Shown one piece after another: positions 1 to 5,504 of a DNA stretch of 5,504 nucleotides. The number at the start of each line of letters is the position of its first letter. Within the stretch, counting starts at the first letter, position 1. Source of the DNA: Ekhidna sp. (GTDB lineage: Bacteria > Bacteroidota > Bacteroidia > Cytophagales > Cyclobacteriaceae); assembly GCA_028821635.1 (NCBI GenBank), contig JAPPDO010000218.1, forward strand, positions 1-5,504, in the 5' to 3' direction. The notes below the pieces were generated by a model. It saw only the letters and a program-made list of their open reading frames with translations. It made no database searches and was not told the DNA's origin. Position numbers and translations under genes: made by a program.

Positions 1-12
1 AAACACTAGTAA

Positions 13-32
13 GCTGCACTTCAGCAACTGAA
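13..32. repeat. Overlapping short inverted repeats near the left edge
   Basis: Two mutually exclusive small hairpins can be drawn: GCTG-CACTT-CAGC (13-25) and TTCAG-CAA-CTGAA (20-32). Both are short (4 and 5 bp). They lie in the non-coding stretch after the operon and could belong to a termination region or to an element continuing beyond the edge. Support is weak. Confidence 0.2.
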
Positions 33-52
33 TCTTTGAGACATTGCTTACT

Positions 53-69
53 ACTTTAATACTTAAAGT
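53..69. repeat. Perfect AT-rich inverted repeat downstream of the operon
   Basis: ACTTTAA, a 3-nt loop and TTAAAGT form a perfect 7-bp stem 32 nt after the last stop codon of the minus-strand operon. All pairs but one are A-T and no T-run follows on the minus-strand transcript, so it is a poor intrinsic terminator. It may instead be a weak pause site, a protein-binding palindrome or chance. No other terminator is visible in the 100 bases available after the last gene. Confidence 0.35.
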
Positions 70-100
70 TTTCTACCGTGATTTGACATATCTTCATAAT

Positions 101-301
101 TCAGTCATGCATTTTTTTTGCCTCACGATCAATTATTTCCTTTATTTCTTCAATGATCTTGTGCGGTCTTTTAAGACTTATCTGATTGATTTCTGCATGG
201 ATTACTTCTCTTACAATTTTCCTTGTAGATTCGTCTACATCACTGTCTGTTGAAAACCTAGTCAGTAAATCCGTAAGAACCTTATCGTATTTATTACTCA
301 T
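101..301 (-). CDS. Small hypothetical protein, last gene of the dnd/PLD/helicase operon
   Basis: I do not recognise this 66-aa protein. Its ATG overlaps the helicase stop in an ATGA junction (298-301), the classic arrangement for translational coupling, which is the main reason to accept so short a gene. The product has no cysteine or tryptophan, no signal peptide and no membrane segment. Charge is nearly balanced (13 Lys/Arg against 14 Asp/Glu). The part from about residue 22 (VDESTRKIVREVIHAEINQI) to the end looks strongly helical, broken only by a KRPHK turn at 44-48, so a helical hairpin or a small oligomerising/adaptor protein is plausible. There is no clear ribosome binding site, as for its neighbours. 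It could be a regulatory subunit, an inhibitor or a small partner of the helicase or nuclease; the sequence does not decide. The stop is TGA. Confidence 0.7.
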   Translation of the reverse strand: MSNKYDKVLTDLLTRFSTDSDVDESTRKIVREVIHAEINQISLKRPHKIIEEIKEIIDREAKKMHD

Positions 302-1731
302 AGTTTTAACGCATATTTCTCGACTATTGGTTTTAGCGGCTCAATAGCTTCAACATAATTGATAGCATCTTCAGAAAATTCGCGATAACGATTAAACTCC
401 TGATTGATTATCGTCCTCTCAATTTCTAGTAATCGCTCATCTTCAGGCAGCTTAGGTGGTAAAGTCAAAATATCATGAAGATGAGCAAAACTTTTTTTAG
501 AATGCGTCCTTAATACCCTCCCCCTCCTTTGAATATACTGTCTAGGGTTAGTATTGCTAGCCAAAAATATAGCAATTTTGGTTTGCTTAACATCTACTCC
601 CTCATCCAGGCATTTCATAGCTAAAAGACACTGAATATCACCATTTTCAAAGTCCTCAAGTAGCTTTTGTCTTTCTTCGGGAGGGGTTTCACCTACGAAC
701 TTACCAATTTTTAATTCCTTCTCTAGGCCAATATATTTACCATACTCATCAATTATACGTGCATCCTCATCAGGTGTATTCCCTTCAGGACAGTAGATTA
801 AGGTGTGTTTTACTTCACCGTGAGATTCTTTTATTGAATCAATAATCTCTCCCAAGATTGGCAGCTTTGCCTGCGCTCTATTTAATATGTTGCGACGATC
901 ACGAAGTAATTTCTCTAATTGATAATCTGTTTTATCCAGTTTATGATTATTTATATGAGCTTTCTTTGCTATCCTCTTAGACAATTCTTTGTATTCTTCG
1001 TACTCGGAATCGCTTAAAGTAGCTACATGAGGGTAGAGTTTGTATTGACAAAGAAACTTATCTGCAATGGCCTTTTTTAGGTCCAGCTTATAAGTGGGGT
1101 CATCCTTTGCGTTGAAAAAAGTTAATAATTTTTCTGTTCCCGAGTCATCAAAATGCCTGTGTGGAGTAGCCGATAGCCCGAGCCGATATTGAATATCTAC
1201 AGGAAGATTCTGCAACATTTGAGGCGCACCCATAGCGTGTGCCTCATCGGCGATAAGCATCGTTTCTTTAGGTAATTTTGAGAGGAGTAGTTGAAACTTG
1301 ATAGTCTTATATGAATCATAGGTAGAAATGCACACTACTTGAGACAAGGTTCCCAGTTTGAAGGCATTTATTGTATTTATCAAAGTTCTTTCCCAATTAC
1401 TGTGATTGGAAGAGACGACGGTTACACTTGAATATCCCACCTTTTTGACTTCCCCTTTCCATTGTTCGGCAAGAGAAATTGTAGGCACTAAAATGAGTAA
1501 GAAACATTTATTTATTTTCTCTTTCAGGGTCAGGGAAGCAAATAAGCCTGTGAATGTCTTCCCTGTGCCCGTCGCCATCTCAAAGAACCCCTGGTAGTTA
1601 TTCTTAACCCATCTATTAATAGCTTCTTTCTGGTAATCTCTTGGGCGGGCCTCAAACCTAGCTGAACTGTTCTCTACCTGAACTTTTGTCTTGATCTTAG
1701 CACTAAGTTTTTTGTAATTTTTCAATAACAT
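298..1731 (-). CDS. SF2 DEAH-box helicase, restriction-enzyme type, linked to the dnd operon
   Basis: This 477-aa protein is a complete superfamily 2 helicase/translocase core of the kind found in type I/III restriction enzymes and XPB-like proteins. Visible motifs are a Q-motif-like RPRDYQKEAI (29-38), motif I ATGTGKT (53-59), motif Ia VPTISLAEQW (82-91), motif II DEAH (162-165), motif III SATP (187-190), motif V KCLDEGVDV (373-381) and motif VI QRRGRVLR (401-408). All key ATPase residues are present. A helical, charged region at about 240-300 separates the RecA-like domains and a short helical tail follows from about 430. No nuclease or DNA-methylase domain is present in the chain, so cleavage would have to come from a partner, most likely the PLD protein it overlaps by 29 nt. 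A helicase-type family named as a Dnd-system restriction enzyme exists (I recall TIGR04095), and this protein is a good candidate member, not verified. Its stop codon overlaps the next ATG by 4 nt. Confidence 0.92.
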   Translation of the reverse strand: MLLKNYKKLSAKIKTKVQVENSSARFEARPRDYQKEAINRWVKNNYQGFFEMATGTGKTFTGLFASLTLKEKINKCFLLILVPTISLAEQWKGEVKKVGYSSVTVVSSNHSNWERTLINTINAFKLGTLSQVVCISTYDSYKTIKFQLLLSKLPKETMLIADEAHAMGAPQMLQNLPVDIQYRLGLSATPHRHFDDSGTEKLLTFFNAKDDPTYKLDLKKAIADKFLCQYKLYPHVATLSDSEYEEYKELSKRIAKKAHINNHKLDKTDYQLEKLLRDRRNILNRAQAKLPILGEIIDSIKESHGEVKHTLIYCPEGNTPDEDARIIDEYGKYIGLEKELKIGKFVGETPPEERQKLLEDFENGDIQCLLAMKCLDEGVDVKQTKIAIFLASNTNPRQYIQRRGRVLRTHSKKSFAHLHDILTLPPKLPEDERLLEIERTIINQEFNRYREFSEDAINYVEAIEPLKPIVEKYALKL

Positions 1732-2467
1732 TTGTATCTAGGTTATGCTCATTTAGCAGTGTTAGCTCATTTTCAATTAACTCATCAATAGCTAGTGCCG
1801 GAAAGTTTGAAGTGATATGAGTTTTTACCCTTTCTATAGGAACAATTTGTACTGAGCTATTTTGCCCACTCCATATCTTTTGAAATAATGAATAGTAATA
1901 GTTCACACGTTCATTTTCAGGTGTCCAAGAACGGTAACAACTAATTGTCTCCACATTGTATAAAAATGCACTTTCAGAGAAATTTAATGATCCAGTAAAA
2001 GTAACTTTATCAGAATTACTGTCGCTAAATACGCCAAACTTCTGATGAGCAATTCCAATAGAGTTATTTCTAGGTACAATTGCGACGATTGAAATTCGCC
2101 TGTTTGCAATCAACCAAGATAAACAATTAAAAAAATGTTGGTCTTGTTTAGAGAGCGTTTTTTGTAAAGAGATGATATCTGAAGTCAACCGATACTCTAC
2201 AATTTGGTCGAGATTAGTGTCTTGACCTTTCAGAATTGCATCTTTATCTTTTGAGGTTAGTATGTTGTTAATAATTAATCTTACCTTACCACCTTGACTT
2301 AGAAAATAAGCAAATCCATGACTAAGTGCTTTAAATCCGATTGAACTGAAAAATCCCAGACCGAGATCCAAATGATTGCTTTCCATTAAAGCCTCTATGT
2401 AGAATGATACAGGTTCTTGTTGTTCACCTGTTGAATAAACCATCCTAAAGTCTGCATCTCGAAGCAT
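1703..2467 (-). CDS. Phospholipase D (HKD)-family nuclease-like protein, putative restriction component linked to dnd
   Basis: The 254-aa protein has the layout of PLD-superfamily nucleases that accompany restriction helicases. The N-terminal FYIEAL...LDLGLGFFSSIGFKAL (about 22-48) and the GGKVRLIIN strand (59-67) fit the first half of the fold. The catalytic motif is HQKFGVFSD at 141-149 (H141, K143, D149), followed by GSLNFSESA at 159-167. The spacing K-x5-D, one residue longer than textbook HxKx4D, is as I recall it from helicase-associated members. There is only one HKD motif, so an active site would need a dimer, as in Nuc or BfiI. No signal peptide or membrane segment is seen, so it is cytoplasmic and more likely a DNA nuclease than a lipase. 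The ATG immediately follows the dndE TAA; M9 is an alternative start. Its end overlaps the helicase gene by 29 nt. I infer that it supplies DNA cleavage to a Dnd-dependent restriction activity; the nuclease fold is more certain than the role. Confidence 0.85.
   Translation of the reverse strand: MLRDADFRMVYSTGEQQEPVSFYIEALMESNHLDLGLGFFSSIGFKALSHGFAYFLSQGGKVRLIINNILTSKDKDAILKGQDTNLDQIVEYRLTSDIISLQKTLSKQDQHFFNCLSWLIANRRISIVAIVPRNNSIGIAHQKFGVFSDSNSDKVTFTGSLNFSESAFLYNVETISCYRSWTPENERVNYYYSLFQKIWSGQNSSVQIVPIERVKTHITSNFPALAIDELIENELTLLNEHNLDTNVIEKLQKT
1708..1713 (-). other. A6 run in the PLD/helicase overlap (possible slippage site)
   Basis: On the coding strand the overlap of the two genes contains six consecutive A residues (context TTACAAAAAACTTAG) just before the PLD stop codon. 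Reading the PLD frame with one A fewer gives LQK followed by LSAKIK, entering the helicase frame at its residue 9 and yielding a single chain of about 722 aa. The homopolymer and the frame relation are seen directly; slippage is only a possibility, since AT-rich genes often contain such runs by chance. Confidence 0.3.
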
Positions 2468-2869
2468 TTAGCTAATATACCTAAGACCTTCGTCAATCTT
2501 CTCAATCAAAAAATCAAATCCGCTCAGGTTAGGGTTTTCTTTAATTTCTTCATCAATCAATTCCAGCCCATCATCAATGTGCATTTTGATATATTTCGGA
2601 ATATCCTTATCCGTTCTATAGAGATTATAGTGAGTACATATAAGGGCTACATAATGATTGGCATTATTGCCAAACAAAACATTTTTGTTGTATTCTTTTC
2701 CGGATGAATTTTGGATATCCTCTAATTTCAATATTCTATCTTTTGCTAGAGAGTACCCAAGGGCTATCCTTGCAATCACATTTTCAGTACCCAATTGTAG
2801 CTTCTTCGTGAGTTCTGAAACTCTTGTCTTATTTTCATTGGAGGTCTTGATGCTGGTAAACGTACTCAT
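2468..2869 (-). CDS. dndE: DndE, DNA phosphorothioation protein
   Basis: DndE is the small DNA-binding subunit of the Dnd modification machinery; the E. coli protein forms a tetramer and prefers nicked double-stranded DNA. The 133-aa product shows the DndE pattern: an N-terminal KTS...TRVSELTKKLQL stretch, then VIARIALGYSLAK, a short G-K-E-Y segment, FGNNANHYVALICTHYNL and a C-terminal helical part. I chose the ATG at 2869 (MSTFTSIKTS). An in-frame TTG at 2881 would add four residues but has no supporting ribosome binding site. The gene overlaps the dndD end by 35 nt in another frame, so translation is probably coupled. The acidic C-terminal part (from about DDGLELIDEEI onward) seems longer than in the roughly 110-120 aa enterobacterial forms. 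The stop TAA is directly followed by the ATG of the nuclease-like gene. The call is strengthened by the fixed dndC-dndD-dndE order. Confidence 0.9.
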   Translation of the reverse strand: MSTFTSIKTSNENKTRVSELTKKLQLGTENVIARIALGYSLAKDRILKLEDIQNSSGKEYNKNVLFGNNANHYVALICTHYNLYRTDKDIPKYIKMHIDDGLELIDEEIKENPNLSGFDFLIEKIDEGLRYIS

Positions 2870-4931
2870 TGTATTTATCAAAAAGCTTTGGAGGCACTAC
2901 TTTTTCAAACTCTGAACTATCACTATTTTTATTTTTGATGAGAAAAGTACTGCTGATGTTTGGTAGTAACAGTTGGAATTCCTCGAGACTGAGTTCTTTC
3001 TCTAAGAGGGGAAGCAAAACAACCTGATCGGAAATGTTGGGGTAGAAATCCTTAATAACACTCTTCGAATGTTTTTTATCAAACTTCTGAAGAGGACTAT
3101 CAATAAAAATGGGAAACTTTACGTTTGATTCGTCAACCAAAGCTTTAAGTATAGAGGTAGCATAAAGTTGTTGTTCTCCTTTGGAGAGTGATTCCTTTGA
3201 GATGGATTGACCGGCACTGTCATAAAGATTTATGTCAAGGATTTCTCCTTTAATTACTATATCAACGGCATCTATAAAATCTATTTTGTGCATTAGATGA
3301 TTAAGTTCGACTTTTATTCGCCTCCCTAGTGCCCCTTTTTTATCTGCCTTTAGCTTCTCAATGAAATTATCAAGATAATTAATAAGTTCTTCTGCCTCTA
3401 CGTCCTTCTGTTTATCTGATTCATCTAATCTTATTCTCTTATTCAATTCAGATATTTGTCTGGATAGCACGGCAATTTCTCGTTGAAAGCTTCCAATATC
3501 CTGATTCAATTCAGCGATTTTTTTTTCAATCTCCTGAGTTCTTTCATCTGCGCTTGACTTTGCTCGTTTTATCTCTTGAATGAGAAGATCATCTTCTTTC
3601 GACTCCGCATTTGAAATCTTTCTAACTACTTTGTTGAAGGCAATCTTGTTAACCTTCTCGGCTTTCAACAATTTTTTAAAAACATTGCTATACGAATATT
3701 TAAGGTTCTCCCAGACAGCTATAAATTCATTATGTTCTGTTTCACTAAATTCTAAAAGCACCTTATGGTCTTTCTTTTGTACTGAAAATTCTCTAAGTAT
3801 GTAGTTATCTACGGCCTTCAATAAGTGTGCCGCCACTTTGGGGTCTAATTCAGCATCACTGAATTCATTTTCTTTTAACCTCAAAGTTATGTTTTCTGAT
3901 TTCTTCTTTATTGAGATAAGATCAAGTCTATTTGCTTTACCGGAAGCCTCTTTCTCAGCCTGATCTTTCGTTTGTTTAAGTTTTCCTCCCGAAATTGCAA
4001 AAGGGGCTAATTCTAGTAATTCCTTCAGTTTTAGTTTTATAACTTTCCCTTCCTCAGAAAGACTATCCCTGAGTTTCTTAATATCAACTAATTCCTGGAC
4101 GGATAGTGTGCTGCCTTCTCTTATTAGCTTCTCCTGATAGTGTTCTGATTGGCGTTTTTTAGATTCTTTTTCTTCTTGTAAATTAGAGATTTTTTCCTTA
4201 CTAAAATTTACCAACTCCCTCAGTTTAGATAGGTCTTTCTGTAGAACTGTAAATCTCTTGCGGTCATCTTCCGTCGCAGAATCTCGTGTAAACCTTAGCC
4301 TTAAATCAGTTAGATTATTTCTTAGATCAATATATTTCTTAATTCCTAAAACTTCCGAATATGCTCTACTTAATTTTTGCTTGGCTTCAGTGGACTTCAT
4401 CTCAGCAAGGGCAGCAACTTTCTCTGCATCAAAAAAGAAGAACTTTGCGATCTCCTTCGGAAGAATAAAATCATTAATAAAAATTTCTGAACCTACCTCT
4501 TTGGTCAACTCATTAGAACTTCCATCTATTAAGATTTCAACCTGATCTTCTTTCTTTCTCAGATTAAATATTCTTGTAATCTTCACTTCTTGGCATGGAA
4601 TGGAGGGGATAAAGATTTCTGATAAGATTATACTTACAGAGTATTCGTTGGGATCAGTAGCGGACCTATTAAGATTATTAGCTGCATATTTCTTATAGCC
4701 TCCTGCCTCATATACCGCTCTTTTATATTCCTCATCTACATCAACAATTAGTTTACCATACAGACACCATACAAGCGATGTTAGAAATGTTGTCTTTCCA
4801 AAACCATTTTCACCGGAAATTAGATGGATATTTTTACGTTTCCACACCAACTCCGGACGAGGAGTAAATGCTATTTCATTTAGCCCTTTGTAAATTCTAA
4901 AATCTTTTATCCGGACTTTCTGAATTATCAC
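2835..4931 (-). CDS. dndD: DndD, SMC/Rad50-like ATPase of DNA phosphorothioation
   Basis: DndD is the coiled-coil ABC-type ATPase that works with DndC and DndE in DNA phosphorothioation, probably handling or opening DNA at the target. The 698-aa product starts with an SMC-type strand (MIIQKVRIKDFRIYKG). Walker A is GENGFGKTT at 40-48, FFFFDAEKV at 164-172 matches the Rad50/DndD FFFDgEk motif, the ABC signature is SLSKGEQQL at 581-589, and Walker B/D-loop is FPIFIDSPLQKFD at 606-618. The Walker B aspartate (D611) is followed by serine rather than glutamate, which I recall as usual in this family. Lys/Glu-rich coiled coil fills roughly 195-350 and 440-545. The only cysteines are C56 and C113, so there is no Rad50-type CxxC zinc hook. 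The start is GTG: an in-frame TAA lies immediately upstream and no in-frame ATG occurs before residue 178. It lies 9 nt after dndC without a clear ribosome binding site, implying coupling. Its last 35 nt overlap dndE. Confidence 0.95.
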   Translation of the reverse strand: MIIQKVRIKDFRIYKGLNEIAFTPRPELVWKRKNIHLISGENGFGKTTFLTSLVWCLYGKLIVDVDEEYKRAVYEAGGYKKYAANNLNRSATDPNEYSVSIILSEIFIPSIPCQEVKITRIFNLRKKEDQVEILIDGSSNELTKEVGSEIFINDFILPKEIAKFFFFDAEKVAALAEMKSTEAKQKLSRAYSEVLGIKKYIDLRNNLTDLRLRFTRDSATEDDRKRFTVLQKDLSKLRELVNFSKEKISNLQEEKESKKRQSEHYQEKLIREGSTLSVQELVDIKKLRDSLSEEGKVIKLKLKELLELAPFAISGGKLKQTKDQAEKEASGKANRLDLISIKKKSENITLRLKENEFSDAELDPKVAAHLLKAVDNYILREFSVQKKDHKVLLEFSETEHNEFIAVWENLKYSYSNVFKKLLKAEKVNKIAFNKVVRKISNAESKEDDLLIQEIKRAKSSADERTQEIEKKIAELNQDIGSFQREIAVLSRQISELNKRIRLDESDKQKDVEAEELINYLDNFIEKLKADKKGALGRRIKVELNHLMHKIDFIDAVDIVIKGEILDINLYDSAGQSISKESLSKGEQQLYATSILKALVDESNVKFPIFIDSPLQKFDKKHSKSVIKDFYPNISDQVVLLPLLEKELSLEEFQLLLPNISSTFLIKNKNSDSSEFEKVVPPKLFDKYNEYVYQHQDLQ

Positions 4932-4940
4932 TTATTATAT

Positions 4941-5504
4941 CTATTTTGATACGTTTTTACGCTGGTTTACAAATTGGTCAATTCGATTTTCTAAGTCATT
5001 TTGAAGGCCTCGCTTTTTCATGAGTATCGTCTTAGACTTTTGAAGAGATAGCAATTCATTTATCAGTTCAAATCTTTCCTGGTCGCAATTACAAGACTTC
5101 AACAGCATCTCTTTCTCTTCAATGACTTGGTGACTTTCATGTGTGTTTTCCATCTTTCTCCCAAGAATGTTAGCATAAATATCTGCTACATTATAGTTGA
5201 AGATGTTGTCTCTATGCCATAATACTTGTATCGCAACTAACTCTTGATAATTAATTAAATTAATATCCGGTTGATCTGCCTGAATCTGTCTTTGAGCTTC
5301 TAAAAGTAATTCAAGAAAATTAGCACGAAATGCCGGCTTATATGGACCAAGTTGACCCTCCTTCTTTGTGCCATCTCTTCTTCTTTCTTCCCGAGCTTCT
5401 TTATCGTCACGAGAAACAGCCAACATGTCTCTCAAGTTCATGAGGGGTTCCATCCATTCTTCACCGTTTTCTATTAATGCCTCCATTGATTTATCTCGTT
5501 TAAC
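4941..5504 (-). CDS. dndC: DndC, DNA phosphorothioation sulfurtransferase subunit (C-terminal part, 5' end outside window)
   Basis: DndC is the PAPS-reductase-like ATP-pyrophosphatase/sulfurtransferase of the Dnd system; it carries an Fe-S cluster and passes sulfur to the DNA backbone. The reading frame is open through the right edge: the six codons before the first in-window ATG (5486) encode VKRDKS, giving VKRDKSMEALIENGEEW. This is a characteristic DndC segment (DKSMeali.nGeeWmePL) that in the family lies just after the cluster cysteines, so that ATG is internal, not a start. Further family-like stretches are GPYKPAFRANFLELLLEAQ, YQELVAIQVLWHRD, a CNCD pair followed by FELINELLSLQ, and a helical basic tail near LENRIDQFV. 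187 codons are visible, out of the roughly 450-550 aa usual for the family; the nucleotide-binding P-loop of the PP-loop fold must lie upstream. The gene ends in TAG, 9 nt before dndD. Identification rests on recalled family motifs plus the dndD/dndE neighbours. Confidence 0.93.
   Translation of the reverse strand, partial: VKRDKSMEALIENGEEWMEPLMNLRDMLAVSRDDKEAREERRRDGTKKEGQLGPYKPAFRANFLELLLEAQRQIQADQPDINLINYQELVAIQVLWHRDNIFNYNVADIYANILGRKMENTHESHQVIEEKEMLLKSCNCDQERFELINELLSLQKSKTILMKKRGLQNDLENRIDQFVNQRKNVSK

Noticed and set aside
44..253. Plus-strand open frame of 69 codons across the left end
   Set aside because: It lies antisense to the coupled 66-aa gene and has a low-complexity Phe/Tyr/Leu-rich composition typical of the reverse of an AT-rich gene. 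A membrane protein was considered, but the operon context favours the minus strand.
1406..1597. Plus-strand open frame antisense to the helicase
   Set aside because: It lies entirely opposite the region encoding helicase motifs I to Ia, with no recognisable product.
2468..2881. dndE starting at the TTG at 2881
   Set aside because: The upstream codon is a rare start and adds only INT ahead of ATG 2869, which gives a normal MSTFTS N-terminus. Still possible, because coupling makes ribosome-binding-site evidence weak.
2658..2915. Plus-strand open frame antisense to dndE and the dndD end
   Set aside because: Composition is that of a reverse-strand shadow; the dndE reading on the minus strand has family motifs.
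3580..3804. Plus-strand open frame antisense to the DndD coiled coil
   Set aside because: Ser/Leu/Phe-rich translation is expected opposite a Lys/Glu-rich coiled coil; no motif.
4258..4545. Plus-strand open frame antisense to the DndD N-terminal part
   Set aside because: It lies opposite the conserved FFFFDAEK region of DndD and has no independent support.
4941..5486. A complete 181-aa gene starting at ATG 5486
   Set aside because: The frame is open to the right edge and the preceding codons (VKRDKS) match the DndC family, so the ATG is internal to a larger gene.
1..5504. CRISPR array, tRNA, rRNA or insertion sequence
   Set aside because: No regularly spaced repeats, no tRNA-like cloverleaf or rRNA-like stretch, and no transposase or terminal repeats were seen; almost the whole window is coding.

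Overview
The window is the downstream part of a DNA phosphorothioation (Dnd) gene cluster, in which sulfur replaces a non-bridging oxygen of the DNA backbone. It appears to carry a non-canonical restriction module. Every gene I can support lies on the minus strand, so the operon reads from the right edge towards the left. The host is AT-rich, and none of the visible starts has a convincing Shine-Dalgarno sequence; the leaders are simply A/T-rich. With the style of the DndC, DndD and DndE sequences this suggests a Bacteroidota-type bacterium. That is an inference, and other AT-rich hosts cannot be excluded.

Layout from right to left: (1) 5504-4941, the C-terminal 187 codons of dndC, the sulfurtransferase/ATP-pyrophosphatase-like subunit, open through the window edge; (2) 4931-2835, dndD, a Rad50/SMC-like coiled-coil ATPase with a GTG start 9 nt after dndC; (3) 2869-2468, dndE, overlapping dndD by 35 nt; (4) 2467-1703, a phospholipase D (HKD) nuclease-like protein whose ATG directly follows the dndE stop; (5) 1731-298, an SF2 DEAH-box helicase of the type found in restriction enzymes, overlapping the previous gene by 29 nt; (6) 301-101, an unrecognised 66-aa protein whose ATG shares four bases (ATGA) with the helicase stop. 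Positions 1-100 hold no supported gene, only short inverted repeats that may mark the operon end.

Reading of the system: DndC, DndD and DndE are the modification machinery. They normally work with a cysteine desulfurase (DndA or an IscS substitute) and often with the regulator DndB, neither of which is in the window. In the best-studied hosts restriction is by DndFGH. Here the genes directly downstream are instead a PLD-type nuclease and a separate SF2 helicase, plus a tiny coupled ORF. The gap-free, overlapping arrangement argues for one transcript and co-regulated modification and restriction. The most interesting points are this effector pair, the orphan 66-aa protein, the absence of a recognisable phosphorothioate-reading domain, and an A6 run in the nuclease/helicase overlap where loss of one A would fuse the two genes.
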